Below are positions 9,818 to 20,560 of a DNA stretch of 64,000 nucleotides, piece by piece (position 1 is the first letter of the stretch; each line of letters opens with the position of its first letter). The stretch covers positions 20,196,139-20,260,138 of the forward strand of contig JABBOT010000007.1 in NCBI GenBank assembly GCA_016165875.1, written 5' to 3'. The notes under the pieces are model-generated. The model was given only the letters and a program-made list of their open reading frames with translations, had not been told where the DNA came from and ran no database searches. Source of the DNA: Acanthopleura granulata. Its lineage: Eukaryota > Mollusca > Polyplacophora > Chitonida > Chitonidae. The translations under genes and the position numbers were made by a program.

Positions 9818-10626
9818 GATTTTCCTTTAAAGTTTCCTCCACAAGTCTCCGTGCATTGAGAGGTAACATTTGGTAAGGAGGGTGAGGGTGAATTTGCGCC
9901 TGCTAGAGAGACTTTCTCCCCGCCATTATCTCTGGAAGAAGGAACTGTTGCGGTTTTCCCAGCAGACTCTGGATTTCTGTGTAACGCAGAAGAGTGTTTT
10001 GAGCTTCCACACTCGGAACATTCGACGACGGCCTTGCATTCACGAGACATGTGTTCGTTGGTTGCACAGCATCTAAAACAGATGCCAAAATCCTTTGTGA
10101 GTTTGTTGCGTTCTTCTGTAGGCTTCTGCTTGAACGTCCTACACTTGTTAAGTGGGTGCTTGGTCTTGTGAATGGGGCAATGAAAACTCGGATTTAGGAC
10201 CTTTCCGGGAACTTCCGATTTCATGATTTCTGTTTTTCTCGTCAGGGCACTTTTCGCATGTGGTTGAACTGATAGCCTGTTTTTAACGGAGGAGGGGTAT
10301 AATTGCTCGTAACGAAAACTTGGGTCGTTGTTCGTTTTCGCGAGCTCTTTGATAAAGTCCACAAAACAACTAAATGGTGGGAATGTAACTCCATTTTGTT
10401 TTTTGAAGTCCGAAGCATGTGTTGTCCACTTTTCCTGCATACCATGCGGAAGCTTGCTCACGATTGGAATTATCCCAGTCCAGCTGTCGAAGTAAGACAG
10501 CGATGCTTTGTACATAGGGTCTTCATTGATGGAAGAAATCTCTGAAAGGACAGTTCCTACAATTTCGAAGCATCCCTGTTCGTCAGCTTTGGAAAATGTG
10601 AAAGCTTTGACCTCAACCCGCTTCAA
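9607..10626 (-). pseudogene. BEL gag C-terminal half with zinc knuckles and protease start
   Basis: 339 residues. The first 100 match the gag-like DUF1759 pattern (FTFSKADEQGCFEIVGTVL; LPHGMQEKWTTHASDFKK). The middle carries cysteine/histidine knuckles (CPIHKTKHPLNKCRTF, CFRCCATNEHMSRECK, CSECGSSKHSSALHR). The end holds FAVLDDQSNASLALIS, the BEL protease active-site box. The frame then slips and the last 30 residues are noise. Confidence 0.8.
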
Positions 10627-10869
10627 ACATCTCTGGACAGCCGTAGCGTTCGTCTAAACGTTCCCAGACCCTTTTTCGTCCCATTGCTGGATCTCTGGCA
10701 TTGGCTGCTCGGAGGCTATGGGCGTGTTTCGTGGATTCCGGTCCGAGCTATTTAATTAACAGGCCTAGCACTTCACGGGCGTTGACTTGTAATTCCTGCA
10801 TAGCGTTCTGAAAACTCAACTTCCACATCGCGTAAGATTCTGGCTTATCATTAAACTGATAGAGTCTCG

Positions 10870-12003
10870 TCAGAAGTAGGTCCCGTCTGAGTAAGAACGT
10901 TGTAAAATCATTAGCCATTGTGTTCTCGGTAGCCTGACTGTGTCGACTATTGTGCCTAACGAAATCGGGTACGTAAGTTCGGTTCTCGGGTCGAGATCAG
11001 AACGTGTGACGTTGTGAGAGTCGACATTCGTACCCTCCAGGATTTTCCTGGGTCTAGGAGAGGTATCTGTATAACAATTAGAAACATCAGGTTGCGCAAT
11101 CGGCGTTTGCGATATACCTGGATCACCAGACAGATTTTGTGCATTGCGAGTGTTCGTACCGACGAAGGAACATTCATGTAAATTTTCGATCGAGTATTTC
11201 TCAACATAACGCAGTGTTCGCTGTACTGGGTCTTCAGATGGTAGCAAGAGGTTTATTGGCTCGTGATGTGACGGTATGTTGACTTCACTTTCTTGTACTG
11301 CTCTGAGTTCCGCCTCTGCTGCCGCCACATCTTTTCGCTGTTGTAAAACTTCTAAATCAGCTTCCAAACTGGCCTTTTTGCGTGCAGACCGGGCTGCGGC
11401 TATTTGTTGCTGTTCGTTAATCTGCGCGTGGCGTTTACGAAGGTTAGCTTCTTGTAAACTAAAGGTTGTCCTAGCATTTGCTGCCTCGGCCCTGGCATGC
11501 ATCTTGGCAACTAAAGAAACCGCTGACGACCTACTATGGTGAGAGCGTGAGCCTCTTGATCTGTTTGACAATGTCTCTAATACGCGCTCGATACGCTCGT
11601 TGACATCTGACATGGCTTTGTTTACTATTTCGGAGTTCGCGATATTTAGAGAACCACGAAATTCTATCTGGTCAGTATTTTCTTGAGTGTCTATCGCGTC
11701 GAGTAGAGCGATATATTGAGCTGAGGTTGAGCGATAACAGTCATAAGATTCAGATAATGTTCTCTCAGCTTTACGTAGTGCTATTAACTCATTTGGACAG
11801 TTTTCACATTGATCTAAATGTTCTTGAACGATTCCCCAAGCCTTTGTTAGCTTAACTGACAACTCATGACATGTAGAGTTATTCATGTTTTTTTCTGGCC
11901 GTATAATGGTGTTTGCTGATGTTTCCTGGGAAGGTGATGCAACACTGTTGTCTGTATTATCGGTATCCATACTGGGATATGTTTTCTTGATTTTCCTGGA
12001 CAC
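10870..12003 (-). CDS. BEL gag N-terminal ORF, intact frame
   Basis: 377 residues starting MSRKIKKTYPSMD. It has a helical N-terminal part with ECxxC-like spacing (HLDQCENCPNELIALRKAER), a Ser/Arg stretch (SNRSRGSRSHHSRSSA) and a long charged coiled coil (about residues 165-245, rich in Ala, Arg, Glu, Gln). This is the usual N-terminal gag layout of BEL/Pao elements. It is separated from the next gag block by a frame change between about 10,870 and 10,630, where the DFTTFLLRRDLLLTRLY motif lies in another frame. The ORF starts about 285 bp inside the 5' LTR border. Confidence 0.75.
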   Translation of the reverse strand: MSRKIKKTYPSMDTDNTDNSVASPSQETSANTIIRPEKNMNNSTCHELSVKLTKAWGIVQEHLDQCENCPNELIALRKAERTLSESYDCYRSTSAQYIALLDAIDTQENTDQIEFRGSLNIANSEIVNKAMSDVNERIERVLETLSNRSRGSRSHHSRSSAVSLVAKMHARAEAANARTTFSLQEANLRKRHAQINEQQQIAAARSARKKASLEADLEVLQQRKDVAAAEAELRAVQESEVNIPSHHEPINLLLPSEDPVQRTLRYVEKYSIENLHECSFVGTNTRNAQNLSGDPGISQTPIAQPDVSNCYTDTSPRPRKILEGTNVDSHNVTRSDLDPRTELTYPISLGTIVDTVRLPRTQWLMILQRSYSDGTYF

Positions 12004-12287
12004 AGTTCACCGAAGCATTGCATGTATAAATGCTCTTATTGGCTTATGCAAATCAAGAAAATTAATGTTTCGTGTGTGCTATAGATATGTATTATACACA
12101 AGGGTCCTTTACACAAGTTACCGTTTCTGTGAGGTTTGTCCACTGTGGCACAGGCTGTAAGGGATCGCTGAAATAGGCCTTGACCGTTGTTTTGAACGAT
12201 GTCCAGTGCCCGCAGCTATTCCTGTATAGGCTGGCCATGTGTCCGTGATAACGTGGAAACAACCAGTCGGTCAGAGTTTATTTACTG

Positions 12288-12858
12288 TGTTGCCTCACCC
12301 CGGAAGGCTTTAACAGATTAGATAACCACGCAAAGTTCTACAACAAGTCGCCTTTATTGCCGAACCATGCCGAGGTAAATAACTGAAACATAATAAAACA
12401 GTGTCGACAGAAACAATCAACAACTGAATTTAACATACACATTCTAGGTTGAGAAAGTTCAGGCATAACGATAATGTAATGGTACAAATACACAACGTTA
12501 TGTAATGCGTATTTTACTACGTTTCATTGAGTGTCAATAAGCCCCGTGGAGTTCGCTTGGAAATGCACACAATTCAACACAAGCGTTGTTGTTGTCTCTC
12601 AAACTATCACCGCGCTCCTTAAACCCCTTATTTTCAAACAAATTTAACACCGGATATGATTCCGTTTATATGCACATGCATATCTAACTGTAAATGTTAC
12701 ACTTACACTGTGGTTGTTTGATTGTTGTCAACGTTGAGCGCCATTTAGATAACAGGAACGAGAAATACGAATCGACTATTTTCTGATGTGTACTGTCACC
12801 AAAACTAACTCCGACACGGGAGAGTTCTACATGTGCACAGTACAAGATAGGCGTTACA
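12288..12858 (-). repeat. BEL element 5' LTR
   Basis: Begins TGTTGCCTCACCCC and ends GGCGTTACA on the plus strand; pairs with 5,901-6,470. In element orientation this is the upstream LTR and would hold the promoter. It is followed by the target duplication GAGATTG at 12,859-12,865. Confidence 0.9.
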
Positions 12859-12865
12859 GAGATTG

Positions 12866-13750
12866 TCAAACATTTTCCAAGAAAAATCCGATCCGTGATA
12901 AAGCGATCAATAGCAGAGTGTGAACCATTACCTGGATGTAAGTATTAGTACTATCATTGGAATAGTACTGTTCATCTTCTGATAAAAAAATCTCCTACTT
13001 TATTGCCCTTGTCATTTATATTATTATTTACCCCATACGGATTTGTCGGAATTAAAATTCGCCATAATTATAAAAGGTGTTGGCAGTAGTTTTTTCAAAT
13101 GATGCAACTGTGAAAGTGACAAAGAAGAATGATAAGGAACATATACCGAATACGAAGTGACCGTTTCCGATAAAGACACACGAACAGCCACAGAATAAAG
13201 CTCCGTATACAGGAAAACAGGGCTGTGAATAACGTTATTATTTACGAAAATCGAGGAGCCGCCACAAGCTCTTCCTGCCTTATTAGAATAAAGTGCTGTA
13301 AAGCGAAGAATTTTTAGGTGGATCTCACTGGCCCCGATGATATATCCCTCACGTCTGCGCTCGAAGTTGAAAGAACAGACTCTTCCAATGATTCAAACTT
13401 TACAGAAGTTTGAACTGGGTCCTTAGTGGCCGTAGAGAGACGCTGTCTAGGGCCACTGGGTTTAATGTTTTTGTATTGTTTACTATGTTTATGTTTACCA
13501 CCCACTGAATTCGTAACAGAATGAGCTCAATATTTTTCAAGATATCACGGTAGAATTTACAGTATCATTTTCAAGTGCAGAAAACGAGTTCTGGGAGGAT
13601 GAGCTGACAAGACGAAGTTGGTAATAATGTTTATTTATCTATGTCACTGGGCGAATTGATGGCGGTGTGAGTCCCAATAGAGACTGAGACTTTCTTAGCC
13701 ACACTGGCGTAGGTCGACTCTGAAAATGTAACGGGAGAACAGAGCTTACA
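12866..13750 (-). mobile_element. Old LINE, 5' part (ORF1 end, endonuclease, start of RT)
   Basis: Continuation of the LINE at 4,100-5,893. Minus-strand reading: 13,640-13,750 contains TYASVAKKVSVSI, equivalent to TYANAVKKPSVSV in ORF1 of the LINE at 58.0 kb. 13,314-13,505 contains KHKHSKQYKNIKPSGP, equivalent to the ORF1 C-terminus at 57.72-57.77 kb. 13,030-13,270 is a clean endonuclease frame (SSIFVNNNVIHSPVFLY; TPFIIMANFNSDKSVWG) whose catalytic GDFN box has become ANFN. 12,866-12,900 gives the pre-palm FSWKMFD, which joins the RT block at 5,893 once the BEL element is removed. The endonuclease-to-RT distance is too short, so a deletion also lies here. Confidence 0.7.
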
Positions 13751-14453
13751 CCCTCCTCATGGGGAGAATTGACACGACACGGGGGAGTGCAGACGTGGTA
13801 TCGAGAACCAGCCCATTGTGAGGTTACCTCTGCACTATCTCTGCTAATTCCTAACCCTGTGTATATGTCTTGTATATATTCGAGCTTGTACATATTATAA
13901 CACATACATTTATAGATACTTCCCCTACTTCCAGATACTATTTAACCGGGATTATTTATCGGGGTTGAGGCTGACAGTGGGCGGCATTTGGCCATATTCT
14001 CCCACCACCTCTCCCACGCTTTGTAATTAGGTGTGTGTGTCTCGTGTTTGAGTGCATGTCTTCAAACGTAGATTCTTACGTGCAGAAGGATACATAGCAC
14101 CATAAGACTGTTAGCGGGTTGTGGGACTCTGAAAACAAATATTTGTATGTATATATATTAAATACCGTTGGAAAATCTTCATTTAGAATAGGGCTTTAGT
14201 CTGCTATACCTTACATATAGCGATAGGATTGTACTTATAGAGAAGCCTGTACTTGCACTGTCACTCTACCATACTACCAGAACGCCTATTGCTGTGTCTC
14301 TACAAAGGAGCAGTTCCCGGGCGACCCCCTTTGTTCTCTTGTAACAGTCATTACGTAATAACCACCATTGTCCGTGCGCACCTATATTTCTGTATTGACC
14401 CACGCTAAAGCTGCAAGCACGGACGCACCCCGGGCGAGGGGGAAGAAACCTCA

Positions 14454-15514
14454 ATGGAATTTGTACAGACCCGCTCTGCAACTAAACGCAGTCGTGATCT
14501 CTCTGCTGAACGTACCAACTCAGATGGAAAAAAGATAAGACAATCCAGTTAAAAATATAACCAAAACAACCACCATGTTATAATCACCTCCATGGGAAGT
14601 CTACCCATTTCGTCTTGGAATAATATAAAGTTTGGTCAAGCTATACAACAAGCTATAGGTAACGTCAAGGAAGTCAAGAAGTGTGGTAGAAAAGATCTAC
14701 TGATTGTATGCTCAGGTCCTGCACAAACTAAAAAAGCCTTAAGCTTAACGACACTTATGGGAAGGGATGTTCAATGCCGACTACAGTCATCGGCCATGTC
14801 TGTTCGGGGAGTTATATACAGGGTGGGTGAAGAGTTGACAGAAGATGACGTACTAGGTGCCCTTAAAATGAGTAGGTGCGTAAAAGTTGAAAGACTGTAT
14901 AAAGGAAAGGAAAAAATTAAAACATCGTGCATGTTATTAGCCTACTATCTGGGGGAGCTGCCGACGGAAGTGAGGTTGGATTATGAAATTTTCCCAGTCA
15001 AAACCATACATACCCCCTGTCCTTCGTTGTTTTAAGTGCCAGGCTTACGGACATATCTCTACTTCTTGTAGGGGAAAGCGAAGATGCCCGAGGTGTTCGG
15101 GCGTCTATGACTTTGAGCACTGTGACAATTTCGACAGGCCATTATGTGTCAAGTGTGGCTCTCCTGGTCACTCGTCAGCATACCTCGGGTGTCCATACAG
15201 GATACAAATGGGCAGAGACCAATACATCCGGGTAACTCAAAAGATCTGGTTCACTGAAGTCCAAAAAAATGTGCAGTTTGAAGACAGCCGTACCCCGAGA
15301 GTCCTGCAGAAAGAGCGCTGTTAGAAGGAGAAGACAACCTCTAGCACAGCAAACTACAATACAGCCCATAACTGAGTTTAAACGTGTCAAACCCGTCATG
15401 AAGTCTACTTCAACCCAAACTGAATCCACCTCCTCCACACAGACAGAAGATCTGTCTGTTAATATGGCCACTTGCATCATTGCCTTATTTGCTGAAATTA
15501 TGCTAAAAGTCTGA
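14454..15514 (+). pseudogene. LINE copy A ORF1 (gag-like, three zinc knuckles)
   Basis: Starts MEFVQTRSATKRSRD, with an early stop after KKIRQSS (14,549-14,551) that copy B lacks, a frameshift near 15,001 (extra A) and another near 15,290. It retains three cysteine/histidine knuckles: CFKCQAYGHISTSC, CPRCSGVYDFEHC and CVKCGSPGHSSAYLGC. The third knuckle is intact here, whereas copy B has Arg for its second Cys. The role in the family is RNA-binding nucleoprotein. It ends with the same KSTSTQTESTSSTQTEDL repeat region as copy B. Confidence 0.85.
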
Positions 15515-15638
15515 GTGACAACAAGGCCTTCGTTTCAGAAATAATCTGCATCACCCAGGCACGTTTGGGGCCTGAACTAGTCAACTTTCCCAGTCTAGCC
15601 CATGTGTTGAACAAATTAGCGGAAAGTATCCATACATA

Positions 15639-18600
15639 ATGTATACTTTTACCAACATGAATCTAGTTTATGTCTCGCTTTCTTTCTTAACAATGGCTTT
15701 TCACCTACTTCACTATAACGTACGAGGCATTGGTACATACGGGCAAGAACTTAAATTCCACATTTCTAATATAAATCCTACACCACATGTCATATGTTTG
15801 CAAGAAACATTCTTAAAACCACACCTCAGTTTCAGCTATCCCGGTTACTCTATTAGTAGAATCGACAAGCATATAAGGGAAAAGGGAGGGGTTGCCATAT
15901 TACTTAAGCATGGACTCTCATACTCTGAGATCAAAATTCCTCAACTTAAGAGTATCGAGGCCTAGTGTGTTAATATATCTAGATCTTGTGGCCCTGCTGT
16001 CAGTATCGTAAACATCTACAACCCTTCCAAACATGTCGAACGGGACGATCTTAACATATTTATGTCTGTAGTTAGCCCATCGTTTATTCTATGCGGTGAT
16101 TTTAATGCCCACAGTCCGATTTGGGGATCTTCTAACACTAACTGTAGTAGGAAAATCATCGCCGATTTTATCGACGACTACAGCATTTGTGTACTTAACG
16201 ACGGGACGGGCACTCGGATCGACCCCACTCAGGCATTCTATCCCACCTTGATCTTACACTATGCTCATCAGACATAAGCTTATCGTTCGACTGGTCAGTC
16301 GATGTGACGTCTCCCTGTGGTAGCGACCACCGCCCTATTTTCGTCTCATACCAGTTTACTCCCCACGTTAATGAAGTTGGTCAACCTTCTATGTGGAGCA
16401 CCAAACGTGCAAACTGGTCTGTTTACCAGAAAGAATGTATAAAATCCTTCTCCGACACATCCATTCATAAAGGTGTAAATATATTTTATGACAATATTGT
16501 CAGCGCAATTAATACAGCAGCCGCTAAGGTTATCCCCAAGACAGTGGGAGGAACTTCCCCCAAAATGCTCGTCCCTTGGTGGAATGAAGATTGCTCTAGA
16601 GCTATCAAGGAACGAAAGCGTGTTAAAAACCTTGCGCGTAGAACAAGGCTTTACGGAGACATCATCCTATATAAGCGTGCTAAGGCCGAAGCGCAGCGTA
16701 CAATCAAGCGCAGCCAAAGAGAACACTGGCGTCAGTTTTGTTCTAATTTGAAAGAGCACACGCCTTTGGAATCAGTATGGGCCCAGATCAAATCCATAAC
16801 TGGGAAAAGTAGATTCGTCTCTTCTCCAACTATTGTTCAAAATGATGTTAGTTATGTCAATAATGCTGATAAAAGCAATGTATTAGCTGATAGTTTTTCA
16901 TTTGTCTCTAACGCCTACAACTACCCCCCAGACTTCATTCCCCACAAAGAAGGCATTGAAGAATTGAACCCTTTTACTCATATTATGCCCGAGGATACAC
17001 CAATTAATGATGATTTCTCTCTCCTAGAATTAAAGCAGGCCATTTCAACATCTTCGGAATCTTCCCCAGGAGAGGACGCCATTACGTATTCAATGTTACG
17101 TAATCTACCGGAGCAATGTATCGTACTTGTGCTTCTCTTACACAATACCATATGGGCTAATATTAAACTTCCTTTTCAGTGGAAACAGGCTATTGTAATC
17201 CCTATACCCAAGCCTGGTAAAGACCACGCTATTCCCTCGTCATATAGACCTATTGCCCTCACTACTACTCTGTGCAAAGTGATGGAGAAGATAATAGACA
17301 GCCGACTGATGTGGTATTTGAATGAACATAACATTCTTAGCCCTGTTCAGAGCGGTTTTAGAAACAGGCGATACACTGCTGATCACGTCATTACCCTGGA
17401 GAACAATATTCGAAACTCCTTGTTTATCTATTCGCAGCACTTTTAGACATAGAGAAGGCGTATGACATGGTGTGGCGTGCAGGAGTAGTAATGAAAATGG
17501 AAGGCATGGATATTGCGGGAAGAATGTTAGGATGGGTTAGGGATTTTCTCACTGACCGTTCCATCAAGGTCAGAGTTGGCTGGGACTACTCTAGACCAGT
17601 GCCCTTTGAGAACAGAGTGCCTCAGGGCAGTGTCTTGTCCCCAACTCTGTTTAATATTGCTATCAATGACCTATCCGGTGTTCTGTCATCTAAACTTAAA
17701 TGTACTCTATTTGCCGATGACAAAGCCATGTGGTACATTTCGAGAAACCTCAAGTTGTGTACCAAATATATCCAGCACGGTTTGGGTGATATTGTCAAGT
17801 GCAGCCTAAAATGGGGATTTAAGTTCTCGTTTGAAAAAACAGAAGCAGTTATACAGGAAGACCATAAAGGATGTTGAGATTACCTTAAATAATTTCCCAG
17901 TCACACTTTGCTCCTCTTTCAGATATATCGGGGTAGTACTTGACGCACGTACTTCAGTGTGCGGCCCTGCGAATCTGCACAGGGGCAATGCGAACGACGC
18001 GACTCAATGCCATGCAGGTGATCTGCAAAGAATGGCCCCTGCACATCCGCAGGCGACTGCGCACTGTGGGGTTCTCTTTTAGACTCTGCCTCTGCTATCC
18101 TCGCACCTTCCTACTATGACGGCTTGTATGACAGTCGGCCTAATACAGCGTTGCCATTCAAGCCGAGATCCAGCCGATCAGCCGCTCTTATTTAATCTGC
18201 GGATTTAAACATACAACCCTCCTACGTACCAGACTTTCCACCATGCAACTTGATTTAACCACATATCTCTACTGACTTTTATTCTAAAACTAGGAAATCT
18301 GATAACTCAACTATTTGTTTATTATGCGCTAAAGACCATATCTTTAGTGTATACTGAAGCGTGTAAGTGTCCTAACGCCAATGTGGTGGGAGTGTCATTT
18401 CGCGTGCCAGAAATTAAACATACCAAGTCCTTTGGGCTGTCAGACTCTCTAGCCGTGCTCACTGTAATTATCTGTGTCCTCCAGTTTCTAATGTAACTTA
18501 GGCCCTTAATGGCCGTTACGACTCTCTCTCTTCTCCATAGGCTCTGCTGAATTTTGCGTGGAACAAGTCCTCTAAACTCATACATGAAATACTCTACCTA

Positions 18601-19134
18601 TGCACCACCCTTGACTACCGTGGCGTGTCTATATCGTTTGATTGGGTGCCGGCTCATATCGGTATTCCTGGTAATGAACAGGCTGATCAATTGGCTAAAC
18701 AAGCTCTTATGTTGCCTGACATAACGCTGACTGTTCCTCTATCGCTAAAAGAAGCAATAAACTCAGTAAAGCAAAAGTTCATAGAATGGTGGGAGAACGA
18801 ATGGGATAACTCCGACAAAGGAAGATTTTTTCATGAACACAATTCACTAGTTACCTTACGCTATGACCTGTTGCGTAGGTGTCGTCAAGACGAAATACTA
18901 GTATTTCGACTCCTCTCTGGTCACCTACCCACCAATCTATACTTGAACAGATTTGGTCTCCATGATACAGGACTCTGCGAGGAATGTTTCGTGGAGGATA
19001 GTATTCCCCACCTTATGTTTCGATGTCTACGGCATACATATCCCCGCCATACTATGTACGCAGAACGACGCCTCCTCGGCATCCGCCGCTTTAACGAAGT
19101 TACTGTAACTGAGCCCTACGAAACAGCAAAATAA
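15639..19134 (+). pseudogene. LINE copy A ORF2 (endonuclease, reverse transcriptase, RNase H), broken
   Basis: Endonuclease from about 15,690 (HYNVRGIG; CLQETFL; ILCGDFNAHSPIWG; CGSDHRP), with a TAG at 15,963-15,965 and a frameshift between about 16,235 and 16,300. RT 16,304-17,877 with PVPFENRVPQGSVLSPTLF and LFADDKAMWY (catalytic Asp pair present), but a small deletion near 17,425 shifts frame. RT thumb and the start of RNase H are deleted or stopped between 17,877 and 18,600. The RNase H end and Cys/His tail at 18,625-19,134 are open (DWVPAHIGIPGNEQADQLAK; CEECFVEDSIPHLMFRC). The 345 residues from 16,304 are identical to copy B. Confidence 0.85.
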
Positions 19135-19800
19135 GATATTCCAGGCTGTGGTTAATTTCCTAACTAGACGTCATAGATTCTAGACACCCCACCATAATTT
19201 TTTTTTTTGTTAACTGACTAACATAACTTACCGAATGCTAACAACCTCAAGCCCTGTCTGGCGTGCATCGTGCCGGTGGGACGGAAAACGCCAATACAAA
19301 CTAATCCCCCCCTCCTTTTAGACAATATTATGCTTGAGGTATAATAATAATATAATGCTTGAGCCGTGACAATTTGTTTATCTTTAACAAAGAGTGGACA
19401 ATCTCTGCACGAAGCCGCGTGGTCCCCGTTACAAACAGAAGACTGAACAGTATTATGACATGTGAACCTCTTGTGACCCTACTGAGCACAACCAAAACGG
19501 ACAAAGTCGTTTCTGCATTGGCCCCTGTCGTGCCGAAACCTTTGAATAGTGAAACTCCTTGTTGGATAAGGGATGTACAAGTGGATGTCATTTCCCTCAA
19601 CTATGTACTTTACTTTCGTGTTTCTTAAACAATGAGAGGCATGTTACTGAGACGTGACACTATCGGGGCGTGTTGTAAACACTTTCGCGGTGTAACGTTA
19701 CATCACACACATTGTTTCTAGGGGATATAAGATCTTCCACATCTCCGTAAATATTTATGGATAGGCTTTGAAGGCCTATAGTAAATGCATTCCGGTTTAC

Positions 19801-20030
19801 AATGAATAGATGAGAGCAAAGAGAACTTATCGGTAATGTCCTGTCACCAGCGGTACTTAGTTAATAGTTTATACCAGTTAAATGCAACATACAAGACACA
19901 TGACACAGTGAAGCACTAACCAAATAAATAAACAACGGAAATTGTAGAAAATTAAGTGTGTACAGCAGATTAAATCAGATTACACTGTCCGATGAGTCCA
20001 AATAATAAAAAGTGTGTGGGGCAAATGATT
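19801..20030 (+). repeat. Dispersed repeat, copy 1
   Basis: First half shares GAGAGCAAAGAGA and TACTTAGT-type words in order with 23,326-23,440. Second half shares ACAACGGAAATTGT and the CCTGATGAATCC-like segment with 32,337-32,440. An old non-coding repeat family, unclassified. Confidence 0.55.
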
Positions 20031-20289
20031 TTCCTTGGGTAAGTCTACACGAGCTAAAACGAAAGACGAAGTTTACTTATTTTCAGTTCCTCTTGGGACA
20101 TACGAATTACAGCAAGAGTTCCCCTGGGAGTCTGTTGCCTTTGATATGAGTTTTTCTGGTGAAGTATTGCTATAAACACATTAGTCTACGGGCGATCTGT
20201 TGAAGGCACACAGATCATGCCCAACCTTTAGTGCAGATTTCGAATTTCCCGCCTTTTGATGTCAGAACTGTAATTATATCTCTAAGATC

Positions 20290-20560
20290 CTAGGCGTTTC
20301 GAAGGAAACAACATAGGTACCTGATAGAAACAATGTATAGATCGTGTTCAAAGCTAAGCAAACAAAGGATCCCACAAAAGTAATGAAGAATCACATCACA
20401 CGTTGATGCAGAAATGATGTGTAATGTTTTCAAGCTCAACAGGAAAAATATACTTGAATGTAAAGTAGAATTGCTATAAAACATCTGTGAGAAAGTTGTG
20501 GTTAAGGAATTAATACTTTTGGTTTTCTCAGACACAAATCAGGAATGAAAAGCACATTTT
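20290..20560 (+). repeat. Dispersed repeat, partner at 38,650-38,930
   Basis: Shares ACAAAGGA..CCCA, ATCACACGTTGATGCAG, a central AT-rich segment and TTTTCTCAGA with its partner, same orientation, about 70-75 percent alike by eye. Unclassified. Confidence 0.55.

Larger units (their letters stand above)
5901..12858 (-). mobile_element. BEL/Pao LTR retrotransposon, internally deleted
   Basis: About 6.96 kb, bounded by direct repeats of about 570 bp (5,901-6,470 and 12,288-12,858) that begin TG and end CA. On the minus strand, from right to left: a gag-like coiled-coil ORF, a second gag/protease ORF with zinc knuckles, DUF1758-type protease, the N-terminal half of the reverse transcriptase, RNase H, integrase zinc domain, partial integrase core and a C-terminal DUF5641-like domain. 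This domain order is BEL/Pao. The polymerase palm and part of the integrase catalytic core are deleted and several frames are broken, so the copy is non-autonomous. It sits inside the RT region of an older LINE. By eye the two LTRs differ at about 17 positions plus three single-base indels. Confidence 0.9.
13770..19325 (+). mobile_element. LINE copy A (I/Jockey-type superfamily with RNase H), decayed
   Basis: About 5.5 kb, parallel to copy B (24,064-29,559). 5' UTR from about 13,770, ORF1 14,454-15,514, ORF2 15,639-19,134, and a 3' UTR ending CCAATACAAACTAATCCCCCC near 19,315. The 5' border sits against ORF1 fragments of the older minus-strand LINE. A 7-base CCCTCCT occurs just before the 5' end and just after the 3' end but is too short and tail-like to call a duplication. 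ORF2 has lost about 200 bp near 17,950 plus smaller pieces near 17,425 and 18,080. Confidence 0.85.

Noticed and set aside
13770..13790. Target duplication CCCTCCT for LINE copy A
   Set aside because: Only seven bases, and the same C/T-rich string is part of the element's own 3' tail, so the match is not informative.
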